Shown: one piece after another, positions 7,584 through 14,645 of the stretch
Position numbering within the stretch: position 1 is the first letter of the stretch
Layout: every line of letters starts with the position of its first letter
Source of the DNA: Caulobacteraceae bacterium
Lineage (GTDB): Bacteria > Pseudomonadota > Alphaproteobacteria > Caulobacterales > Caulobacteraceae
NCBI GenBank assembly: GCA_019747095.1
Contig: JAIERG010000156.1
Location: forward strand, 1-35,077
DNA length: 35,077 nucleotides
Direction of reading: 5' to 3'
Position numbers and translations under genes: made by a program
The notes under the pieces: model-generated
What the model was told of the DNA's origin: nothing
Databases searched by the model: none
Seen by the model: only the letters and a program-made list of their open reading frames with translations

Positions 7584-7849
7584 TGACCGACACGATCCAC
7601 ATCACCATCGACCGCGCCGACGGTTCGCTCCAGCGCCTGATCGGCCTTGTCGAGCGTCGCGGCTTCCACATCGACGGCATGACCCTGTCGGACGAGGGCG
7701 CGAGCCGCCGCGTGTCCATGCAAGTGAGCGGCCGCGACGCTGGGCGCTGCGCCGACAACCTGGGCCGCCAGATCGACAAGCTGCACGGCGCGACCCGCAT
7801 CGGCTTCGCCGCCGCGACCTACGGCTTCCAGACCGGGGCGGCGGCATGA
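7583..7849 (+). CDS. ilvM: Acetolactate synthase small subunit, short IlvM-type ACT protein
   Basis: An 88-residue protein forming a single ACT-like domain: TIHITIDRADGSLQRLIGLVERRGFHIDGM, then a second beta-alpha-beta half. The RRGFHI segment matches the RHRGFHV of E. coli IlvM, which has 87 residues, whereas IlvN/IlvH of AHAS I/III are usually longer (IlvH about 160). In AHAS II the small subunit activates the catalytic subunit but gives little valine inhibition. The ATG overlaps the ilvG stop by one base (TGATG), with GAGGGGGA 6 bases upstream, so the two subunits are likely coupled in translation. It overlaps leuA by 4 bases. Confidence 0.88.
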   Translation: MTDTIHITIDRADGSLQRLIGLVERRGFHIDGMTLSDEGASRRVSMQVSGRDAGRCADNLGRQIDKLHGATRIGFAAATYGFQTGAAA

Positions 7850-9063
7850 CCCAGGATCGAGTACCGAACGATCCGAACCGCGTCGTCGTCTTCGACACGA
7901 CCATGCGCGACGGCGAACAGGCGCCGGGCTTCTCCATGTCGCCCGCCGACAAGGTGCGGATGGCGCGGGCGCTGAAGGCCCTGGGCGTCGATGTCATGGA
8001 GGCCGGTTTCGCCGCCGCGTCTCCGGGCGATGAGGACTGCATCCGCGCCGTCGTGGGCGAGGTGGCCGAGGACGACCACGGCCCTATCTTCTGCTCCCTG
8101 TCGCGTTCGACCGAGGCCGACATCGACGCCGCCTGGCGGGCGCTGAAGGGCACAGCGCGTCGCCGCATCCACATCTTCCTGGGCACCAGCCCGATCCACC
8201 GCTCGGCCAAGCTGAAGATGACGACCGATCAGGTGTTGGCCCAGGCCATCGCCTCGGTTGAATACGCGCGCACCCGCTTCGACGACGTCGAGTTCTCGGC
8301 CGAGGACGCCATCCGCACTGAGCCGGAGTTCCTGGCCGAGGTGCTGGAGGCCGTCGCGGACGCCGGTGCCCAGACGCTGAACGTGCCAGACACGGTCGGC
8401 TATTCGACGCCGGACGAGATCCGCGAGCTGTATCGCTTCCTGATCGCCCGCATCCGGCCGCGTTATCCGGACGTGGTCTTCTCGACCCACTGCCACAACG
8501 ACCTGGGCCTGGCCGTGGCCAATAGCCTGGCGGCCGTCGAGGGCGGGGCGCGGCAGGTGGAGTCGACCGTCAACGGGATCGGCGAACGCGCCGGTAACGC
8601 CTCGCTGGAAGAGGTCGTCATGGCGCTGCGGGTTCGGGCCGAACGGTTCGGCGTCACGACGGGGATCGACTCGACGAAACTGGTCTCGGCCAGCCGCCTG
8701 CTGAGCGAGATCACCCATTCGCCGGTGGTCCGCAACAAGGCCATCGTCGGCATCAACGCCTTCGCCCACGAGGCGGGCATCCACCAGCACGGCATGTTCG
8801 CCGACGCCCGCACCTACGAGATCATGCGGCCGCAGGACGTGGGCTTCGAGGGCAGTTTCTTCGTGCTCGGCAAGCACTCGGGCCGTCACGCCGTGGCCAA
8901 GCGGGCCGAGGTGCTGGGCCATCCCCTGGTCGGGACGCACCTGACCGACGCCTTCGCCGCCTTCAAGGCGCGGGCCGACGAGATCGGTGAGATCGACGAT
9001 GCCGAACTGATGGCCATCTGCGTGGCGACCCAGCCGAGGGAGCGCGAACATGCAGCCGCCTAG
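7846..9063 (+). CDS. leuA: 2-isopropylmalate synthase without the C-terminal regulatory domain
   Basis: LeuA condenses acetyl-CoA with 2-ketoisovalerate, the first committed step to leucine. The TIM-barrel motifs are present: [15 protein letters not shown] (Arg21, Asp22), [15 protein letters not shown], the metal-binding HCHND (His215, His217), and [19 protein letters not shown]. The protein stops after subdomain features ([32 protein letters not shown]) and a short linker, at 405 residues. Ordinary bacterial LeuA has about 510-520, so the allosteric leucine-binding LeuA dimer domain is absent. The end runs straight into leuC (14-base overlap) with no pseudogene remnant between. Homocitrate or citramalate synthase are alternatives on length, but the leuCDB context argues for IPMS. 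Confidence 0.9.
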   Translation: MTQDRVPNDPNRVVVFDTTMRDGEQAPGFSMSPADKVRMARALKALGVDVMEAGFAAASPGDEDCIRAVVGEVAEDDHGPIFCSLSRSTEADIDAAWRALKGTARRRIHIFLGTSPIHRSAKLKMTTDQVLAQAIASVEYARTRFDDVEFSAEDAIRTEPEFLAEVLEAVADAGAQTLNVPDTVGYSTPDEIRELYRFLIARIRPRYPDVVFSTHCHNDLGLAVANSLAAVEGGARQVESTVNGIGERAGNASLEEVVMALRVRAERFGVTTGIDSTKLVSASRLLSEITHSPVVRNKAIVGINAFAHEAGIHQHGMFADARTYEIMRPQDVGFEGSFFVLGKHSGRHAVAKRAEVLGHPLVGTHLTDAFAAFKARADEIGEIDDAELMAICVATQPREREHAAA

Positions 9064-10468
9064 GACGCTCTTCGACAAGGTCTGGGACCGGCACGTCGTC
9101 GTCCCCGAGACGGCCGATACGCCCGGCGTCCTCTACATCGACCTTCATCTCATCCATGAGGTCACCAGCCCTCAGGCGTTCTCAGAAATCGAGGCGCGGG
9201 GCCTGAAGGTCCGCCGCCCCGACCGGACGTTTGCCACGCTCGATCACTCCACCCCGACCCTGCCCGCTGGGCTGAACGGCCTGAAGCCCTATGTGACTCC
9301 CGAGGCCGAGGCCCAGGTCCATGCGCTGGAGGCCAACTGCGCGCGGCATGGCGTGACCCTGGCCGGATGGGACAGCGCCGACCGGGGCGTGGTCCACGTC
9401 ATGGGGCCGGAACTGGGCCTGACCCAGCCGGGCATGACGGTCGTCTGCGGCGACAGCCATACGGCGACGCACGGGGCCTTCGGGGCGCTGGCCTTCGGCA
9501 TCGGCACGTCAGAGGTGGCCCATGTGCTGGCGACCCAGTGCCTGATCCAGAGGAAGTCCAAGGCCATGCGCGTCACGGTCGACGGCGCGCTCCAGCCCGG
9601 CGTGTCGGGCAAGGACGTGGCGCTGGCCGTTATAGCCCGCCTGGGCTTCGGCGGCGGCACCGGCTTCGTCATCGAATACGCGGGCGAGGCGGTGCGGTCG
9701 CTGGACATGGAAGGGCGCATGACGCTCTGCAACATGTCGATCGAGGCGGGCGCGCGCGCCGGCATGATCGCGCCGGATGAAAAGACGGTGGCCTGGCTGA
9801 AGGGCCGCCGCCACGTCCCAGCGGGCGAGGAGTTCGAGCGCGCGGCGGCCGACTGGCTGACGCTGGCGAGCGATCCGGGCGCGGTGTTCGACGCCGAGGT
9901 CGTCATCGACGGCTCCGCGATCCGGCCCATGGCCACCTTCGGCACCACGCCGGACGCGGGCACCCCCATCGGCGCGCCCGTGCCCCAGCCGGCGTCGGAC
10001 AGCGACCGCAAGGCTCTGGCCTATATGGGCTTCGAGGCCGGGCGGGCGACGACCGATCAACCCGTCGACGTCGTCTTCATCGGCAGCTGCACCAATGGTC
10101 GTCTGCCCGACTTGCGGGCGGCGGCGGACGTCCTGCGCGGCCGGAAGGTCAAGGCGGGCGTGCGCATGCTGGTCGTGCCGGGCTCGGAGGCCGTGCGCCG
10201 CGACGCCGAGGCGGAGGGGCTGCACACTGTCTTCACCCAGGCAGGGGCGGAGTGGCGCATCCCAGGCTGCTCCATGTGCATCGCCATGAACGGCGACTTC
10301 GTGGGGCCGGGCCAACTGGCGGTGTCCACGTCCAACCGCAACTTCGAGGGTCGTCAGGGCAAGGGCGCGCGCACCATCCTGGCCAGCCCGGCCACGGCGG
10401 CGGCGAGCGCAGTCATGGGTGTGCTGACCGACCCGCGCGTCTTTCTGGAGGACAAGGTCGATGCCTGA
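9050..10468 (+). CDS. leuC: 3-isopropylmalate dehydratase large subunit
   Basis: With LeuD this subunit forms isopropylmalate isomerase (2- to 3-isopropylmalate), an aconitase-family [4Fe-4S] enzyme. The product is 472 residues. The cluster cysteines lie at Cys347 ([14 protein letters not shown]), Cys407 and Cys410 ([10 protein letters not shown]), in the usual aconitase-fold spacing. Substrate-site motifs [24 protein letters not shown] and the N-terminal [11 protein letters not shown] are intact. The ATG at 9050 lies inside the leuA end, with GAGGGAG (9036-9042) 7 bases ahead, so a reading of the overlap as a sequencing error is unnecessary. leuD overlaps its end by 8 bases. Confidence 0.97.
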   Translation: MQPPRTLFDKVWDRHVVVPETADTPGVLYIDLHLIHEVTSPQAFSEIEARGLKVRRPDRTFATLDHSTPTLPAGLNGLKPYVTPEAEAQVHALEANCARHGVTLAGWDSADRGVVHVMGPELGLTQPGMTVVCGDSHTATHGAFGALAFGIGTSEVAHVLATQCLIQRKSKAMRVTVDGALQPGVSGKDVALAVIARLGFGGGTGFVIEYAGEAVRSLDMEGRMTLCNMSIEAGARAGMIAPDEKTVAWLKGRRHVPAGEEFERAAADWLTLASDPGAVFDAEVVIDGSAIRPMATFGTTPDAGTPIGAPVPQPASDSDRKALAYMGFEAGRATTDQPVDVVFIGSCTNGRLPDLRAAADVLRGRKVKAGVRMLVVPGSEAVRRDAEAEGLHTVFTQAGAEWRIPGCSMCIAMNGDFVGPGQLAVSTSNRNFEGRQGKGARTILASPATAAASAVMGVLTDPRVFLEDKVDA

Positions 10469-11051
10469 ACCCTTCCGCACCTTGACGTCCAGGGTTCTGG
10501 TCCTGTCGCAGTCCAACATCGACACTGACCAGATCATCCCGGCCCGCTTTCTGACCACCACAAGCCGCGAGGGTTTGGGCCGGCACGCCTTTCACGATTG
10601 GCGCTATGAGGTCGATGGTACGCCGAAGCCCGAGGCCGTGCTTAACCGCATTGATCCGGCGGAGCATCGCATCCTGCTGGCCGGCGATAACTTCGGCTGC
10701 GGATCCTCGCGCGAGCATGCCCCATGGGCGCTCGTGGACTATGGCTTTCGCGCGGTGATCTCGACCTCGATCGCCGACATCTTCAGCTCGAACGCGCTGA
10801 AGAACGGTTTCCTGCCGGTGGTCGTGGAGCAGGCCGTCTGGGACGATCTGGCCGCCCATCCGGAACAGCCGGTGACGCTCGATCTGGAAACTCAGGAACT
10901 GCGGCGAGGCAACCACGCGCCCGTCGCCTTCACCGTCGAACCCTTCGCCCGCCAGTGTCTGCTTGACGGCGTCGATACCCTCGGATGGCTGCAGAACCAC
11001 CTGCCGGCCGTCGAAGCCTATGAACGCGCTCACGCCAAGGAGCCTGCCTGA
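10461..11051 (+). CDS. leuD: 3-isopropylmalate dehydratase small subunit
   Basis: This 196-residue swivelling-domain subunit partners LeuC. Diagnostic motifs are [14 protein letters not shown] near residue 14 and [17 protein letters not shown] near residue 74, which shape the substrate specificity loop. Length is typical of bacterial LeuD (about 200). The ATG lies 8 bases inside the end of leuC with GGAGGA (10447-10452) upstream, so the two subunits should be made in a coupled way. Its TGA overlaps the leuB ATG by one base. Confidence 0.96.
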   Translation: MPEPFRTLTSRVLVLSQSNIDTDQIIPARFLTTTSREGLGRHAFHDWRYEVDGTPKPEAVLNRIDPAEHRILLAGDNFGCGSSREHAPWALVDYGFRAVISTSIADIFSSNALKNGFLPVVVEQAVWDDLAAHPEQPVTLDLETQELRRGNHAPVAFTVEPFARQCLLDGVDTLGWLQNHLPAVEAYERAHAKEPA

Positions 11052-12151
11052 TGCCTCCCTCCCGGACTTTCAGTATCGTTCTACTCCCCGGCGACGGGGT
11101 TGGCCCGGAGGTTACGGCGGCGGCCAGGGCAGTGCTCGGCGTGATCGGCGACTTCTACGGCCATCGCTTCGAGTTCGCCGAGCACCTGATCGGAGGTGCC
11201 GCCATCGATGCGACAGGCGACCCCCTGCCACCGGAGACGACCGCCGCCTGCCTGGCCGCGGATGGCGTGCTCCTGGGCGCGGTCGGCGGGCCGCAGTGGG
11301 ATGGCGGCAAGCGCCGGCCGGAAGAGGGCCTGCTGGGCATCCGCAAGGCCATGGGCCTGTTCGCCAACCTGCGGCCGCTGCAGGTCTCGCCGGTGCTGGC
11401 CCACCGCTCGCCGCTGAAGAAGGAGATCGTCGAGGGCGTCGATCTGATCGTGTTTCGCGAGCTGACCGGCGGCGTTTACTTCGGTGAGAAGACCCGCACG
11501 GACGACATGGCATCAGACCTGTGCATCTATACCGTGCCGGAGATCGAGCGCGTGGCGCGCGCCGCCTTCAAGACCGCCCTGCAACGGCGCGGCAAGGTTA
11601 CCTCGGTCGACAAGGCCAACGTCATGGAGACCAGCCGCCTGTGGCGCGAGGTCGTGACCCGTGTGCATGCCGAGGAGTTCCCCCAGGTCACGCTGGAGCA
11701 CGCCCTCGTCGACTCCATGGCTATGCACCTGATCCGCAAGCCGCGCGAGTACGACGTTATCCTGACCGAGAACATGTTTGGCGACATCCTGTCCGACGAG
11801 ATCAGCGTACTGGGCGGCTCCATCGGCCTGCTGCCGTCTGCGTCGCTGGGTGAGTCGGGGCCGGGCCTGTTCGAGCCGATCCATGGCTCGGCACCGGACA
11901 TCGCGGGGCAGGACCTGGCCAATCCGGTCGGAACCATTCTGTCGGCGGCCATGATGCTGCGCCACAGCCTGGACCTCGAGGACGAGGCCTCGTCGATCGA
12001 GGCGGCGGTAGCGGCCGTGCTGGCGGCGGGGGCCGTCACGGCCGATCTGGGCGGCGAGCTCGGCACGCGGGCGGCGGCGGGCGCGGTGATCGATGCCATC
12101 AAGGCGATTCACTGGGCGGCGTCACATCGGGTGCAGATGCACTGGGGATGA
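11051..12151 (+). CDS. leuB: 3-isopropylmalate dehydrogenase
   Basis: LeuB oxidatively decarboxylates 3-isopropylmalate to the leucine keto acid with NAD+ and Mg2+. The 366-residue protein shows LLPGDGVGPEV at the N-terminus, the substrate motif RELTGGVYFGEK, DKANVMETSRLWR, the metal-ligand region ENMFGDILSDEIS and the NAD-binding GSAPDIAGQDLANPVGTILSAAMML. Length and motif order are normal. The start overlaps the leuD stop (TGATG), with AAGGAG 8 bases ahead. It is the last gene of the operon; no intrinsic terminator is evident in the 196 bases before amt. The aminotransferase (ilvE) and threonine deaminase (ilvA) are not in this window. Confidence 0.97.
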   Translation: MPPSRTFSIVLLPGDGVGPEVTAAARAVLGVIGDFYGHRFEFAEHLIGGAAIDATGDPLPPETTAACLAADGVLLGAVGGPQWDGGKRRPEEGLLGIRKAMGLFANLRPLQVSPVLAHRSPLKKEIVEGVDLIVFRELTGGVYFGEKTRTDDMASDLCIYTVPEIERVARAAFKTALQRRGKVTSVDKANVMETSRLWREVVTRVHAEEFPQVTLEHALVDSMAMHLIRKPREYDVILTENMFGDILSDEISVLGGSIGLLPSASLGESGPGLFEPIHGSAPDIAGQDLANPVGTILSAAMMLRHSLDLEDEASSIEAAVAAVLAAGAVTADLGGELGTRAAAGAVIDAIKAIHWAASHRVQMHWG

Positions 12152-12202
12152 TCCGAGGTTAACCTTTTCGTCACCAAGCCGTCATTAGGACGCATTGTGC
12201 AT

Positions 12203-12329
12203 TGCAGCGAGAATTGCGCGCAACAATCTTTCTATCTCCCGCTGCTGTCTCATCAGTAGCACACGAAAGTTGCGCAAAAGCGCCATAAATCCCTTGCGTC
12301 GAACGATGTTGCGGTAAACAGTTCGCAAC
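12203..12329 (+). promoter_or_regulatory. Repeat-rich upstream region of amt (TTGCG/CGCAA palindromes)
   Basis: The 202 bases between leuB and amt hold three symmetric elements built on TTGCG. These are TTGCGCGCAA (12214-12223, perfect palindrome), TTGCGCAA (12270-12277, perfect palindrome) and GTTGCG-N10-CGCAAC (12308-12329). A weak sigma-54-like match (TGCAGCGAGAATTGC, 12203-12217) lacks the -24 GG. Nitrogen control of amt is expected from the family, but no consensus NtrC site is visible. Confidence 0.4.
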
Positions 12330-12353
12330 TGCGAGATCGAAGAGGGGATGCTC

Positions 12354-13829
12354 ATGTCGCAGTTGCTAAATCGACTTCCGGGGGCGATCGCCCTCTGTCT
12401 GCTTACCGTAGCGCTATTCTACGCTGGCGGGGCCTTCGCTGCGCCCGCCGAACCTGTGGCGGCTGCAGCCGCCGCTGTGGCTGAGACCACTGAAGCTGCC
12501 GCCAACGAGGCCGCCGCCGCTGTCGAGGCGGCCGCTGCGCCAGAAGAAGAGGCCGCTCCCACGCCGACGCTCCTGGCTCACCAGGCGGTGGCTGAGGTGG
12601 ATGCGGCCGCCAGCTCCTGGATCCTGACTTCCACCGCGCTGGTCCTGCTCATGACCCTTCCAGGCCTCGCCTTGTTCTACGGCGGCATGGTGCGGCGGAA
12701 GAACGTCATCGCCACCATCACCCAGTCGCTGGGCGTCGCTGCTGTGGTCAGCCTGGCGTGGTTCGCCGCCGGTTACTCGCTCGCCTTCGGGGTCGGTCAG
12801 CCCATGCTCGGCTTCGACGGCGATACGGTTCAGTCCTTCATCGGTTCGACCGAAGCGTTGTTCCTGAACGGTGTGACGATGGAGACGGCGTATTCCGCCG
12901 CGCCGGGCTTGCCCGAGTATCTCTGGATCGCCTTCCAGCTGACCTTTGCCATCATCACGCCAGCGCTGGTTACCGGGGCTTTCGCTGAGCGCATAAAGTA
13001 CTCGGCGTTGCTCCTGTTCACGGGTCTTTGGACGCTCCTGGTTTATTCGCCGATTTGCCACTGGGTCTGGGGCGGCGGCTTCCTAGGTTCCGCAGGTGTG
13101 CTTGATTTCGCCGGCGGCGCGGTTGTTCACGTCAACTCCGGCGTTGCCGGCCTTGTCTGCGCCCTCTTCATGGGGCCTCGTAAAGGCTACGGTGCCGAAG
13201 CGATGAACGCTCACAATCCGGTGCTGACCATGATTGGAGCCTCGTTGCTGCTGGTCGGCTGGATCGGTTTCAATGCGGGCTCGGCCTGGGCAGCGGACGC
13301 GATCGCGGGTGTCGCTTTGCTGAACACCTTGCTTGCAGCTTTCGCCGCGTCACTGACGTGGAAGATCGTCGAGGTCATCGAAAAGAAGAAGCCCAGCCTG
13401 ATCGGCGTGCTGTCGGGTCTGGTCGCTGGTCTGGTCGCCATCACCCCGGCGGCGGGCTTTGTCGATCCTAAAGGCGCGGTCATCATCGGCCTGATCGCCG
13501 GACCGGTCTGCTACGCCTCCTCGGTGTGGCTCAAGAAGCTGCTGCGCTATGACGACAGTCTGGACGCCTTCGGCATCCACGGCGCTGGCGGTCTTCTCGG
13601 TGCCATCCTGACCGGCGTGTTCGCGACTACGGCGGTGAACAGCCTGTCGGAGGGGGCCAACATCCCCACGCAGGCCATGGGTCTGGCCTGGACCATCGCG
13701 TGGTCCGCGGTCGTGACCTTCATCATCCTGGTGATCTGCAAATTCACCACAGGTCTGCGCGTCAGCGACGCTCAGGAAGCAGAGGGCCTCGACACCACGC
13801 TTCACGGCGAGGGCCTCGAGAACGGTTAA
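12354..13829 (+). CDS. amt: Ammonium transporter Amt, with signal peptide and Ala/Glu-rich extension
   Basis: An inner-membrane ammonium channel of the Amt/MEP/Rh family. I prefer the ATG at 12354 over the one at 12348 because AGAGGGG (12341-12347) abuts the latter and lies 6 bases from the former; this gives 491 residues. A signal peptide (about residues 1-29, ending AGGAFA) is followed by an unusual Ala/Glu-rich stretch of about 50 residues (to near 80), then 11 predicted membrane helices. Family motifs include ALFYGGMVRRKN, GGAVVHVNSGVAGLVCALFMG and AFGIHGAGGLLGAILTGVFA, carrying the pore histidines, and the C-terminal GLD/HGEGLENG tail that contacts PII in relatives. No glnK gene is next to it. 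Confidence 0.95.
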   Translation: MSQLLNRLPGAIALCLLTVALFYAGGAFAAPAEPVAAAAAAVAETTEAAANEAAAAVEAAAAPEEEAAPTPTLLAHQAVAEVDAAASSWILTSTALVLLMTLPGLALFYGGMVRRKNVIATITQSLGVAAVVSLAWFAAGYSLAFGVGQPMLGFDGDTVQSFIGSTEALFLNGVTMETAYSAAPGLPEYLWIAFQLTFAIITPALVTGAFAERIKYSALLLFTGLWTLLVYSPICHWVWGGGFLGSAGVLDFAGGAVVHVNSGVAGLVCALFMGPRKGYGAEAMNAHNPVLTMIGASLLLVGWIGFNAGSAWAADAIAGVALLNTLLAAFAASLTWKIVEVIEKKKPSLIGVLSGLVAGLVAITPAAGFVDPKGAVIIGLIAGPVCYASSVWLKKLLRYDDSLDAFGIHGAGGLLGAILTGVFATTAVNSLSEGANIPTQAMGLAWTIAWSAVVTFIILVICKFTTGLRVSDAQEAEGLDTTLHGEGLENG

Positions 13830-13843
13830 GCTTCACGTAACCG

Positions 13844-13870
13844 CCGGGCGCGATCCTCCCTCGCGCCCGG
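13844..13870 (+). terminator. Strong hairpin between amt and the TorF-type porin gene
   Basis: A perfect 10-bp GC-rich stem (CCGGGCGCGA/TCGCGCCCGG) with a 7-base loop starts 14 bases after the amt stop. No T-run follows, so it may be a weak or factor-assisted terminator, or an mRNA-stabilising element that sets different levels of amt and the porin. Confidence 0.5.
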
Positions 13871-13914
13871 TGGCCTTCTCAATGTCGGGACAAAAGAAAC
13901 CAGGGGATACCCAC

Positions 13915-14601
13915 ATGAAACTTCACACGACTTGCGCCGCGCTGGCCGCCGCGCTCCTTACCGCCGTGCCGTTCGCGGCGTCGGCTCAAGACGACATCGA
14001 TATCGCGTTCAACGCCGCGGTCGGCACCGACTACGTCTTCCGTGGGGTGAGCCGGAGCCTCGAGGACCCCGCCGTTTCCGGGGGCGTCGATCTGACCTTC
14101 GGCTCCTTCTACGCCGGAGCGTGGGCTTCCAACGTCGACTTTGGTGACGACACCGATCTGGAGGTCGATCTCTATGGCGGCTTCCGCACCGAGGCTGGCG
14201 GCTATGCGCTCGATTTCGGCGTGGTCAGCTACCTCTACGGCAATGCGCCGGGCGGAGCCGACTACGACTACGTTGAATTCAAGGCCGCTGCGTCTCGCGC
14301 AGTCGGTCCGTTCACCGGGGGTGTCGCCCTCTACATCTCGCCCGACTTCTTCGGGGCTGATGACGAGGCAACCTATCTGGAACTGAACGGTGCCTATGCC
14401 ACGACGGCCGGATGGACGATCTCGGGTGCGGTCGGTCAGCAGTGGCTCGACGTCTCGGACGACTATGTCACCTGGAATGCGGGCGCGGCCTACGCCCTGA
14501 CGGACAACCTGACGCTTGATCTGCGTTATCACGACACCGACATCGACGGCCTCGCGATCGCCGAGGACCGCTTCGTCGCCACCATCAAGGCGGCGTTCTA
14601 A
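13915..14601 (+). CDS. TorF-family putative porin (Gcw_chp, TIGR02001-like)
   Basis: An outer-membrane beta-barrel protein of unknown substrate. The ATG at 13915 is chosen over an upstream in-frame GTG because AGGGGA lies 7 bases ahead and a clean Sec signal peptide follows (MKLHTTCAALAAALLTAVPFAASAQ). The mature part (about 205 residues) begins FNAAVGTDYVFRGVSRS, the family hallmark, and continues as alternating amphipathic strands (FYAGAWASNVDFGDDTDLEVDLYGGF, ALDFGVVSYLYG), ending in the aromatic-rich barrel closing strand FVATIKAAF with terminal Phe. Such genes are often found near amt/glnK, which suggests a link to nitrogen uptake; that is association, not proof. Confidence 0.85.
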   Translation: MKLHTTCAALAAALLTAVPFAASAQDDIDIAFNAAVGTDYVFRGVSRSLEDPAVSGGVDLTFGSFYAGAWASNVDFGDDTDLEVDLYGGFRTEAGGYALDFGVVSYLYGNAPGGADYDYVEFKAAASRAVGPFTGGVALYISPDFFGADDEATYLELNGAYATTAGWTISGAVGQQWLDVSDDYVTWNAGAAYALTDNLTLDLRYHDTDIDGLAIAEDRFVATIKAAF

Positions 14602-14609
14602 GGACGCTC

Positions 14610-14637
14610 ATCTCCCTCCCCCTGTGGGGAGGGAGAT
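14610..14637. repeat. 28-bp palindrome, bidirectional terminator or REP-like element
   Basis: A perfect 12-bp stem, ATCTCCCTCCCC/GGGGAGGGAGAT, closes on a CTGT loop, between the convergent porin and glucoamylase genes (9 bases after one stop, 9 before the other). It can fold in both transcripts. Polypyrimidine/polypurine palindromes of this kind are often dispersed repeats in alphaproteobacteria; I see only one copy in this window. Confidence 0.65.
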
Positions 14638-14645
14638 TCCTTCGG

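Noticed and set aside
7819-9078. Antisense open frame of 419 codons opposite leuA
   Set aside because: Same base-composition artefact; no ribosome-binding site or family motif, and leuA is certain.
12203-12217. Sigma-54 promoter for amt
   Set aside because: TTGC is present at the -12 side but the -24 GG is missing (GC instead), and no other position in the gap has GG-N10-GC in the right context.
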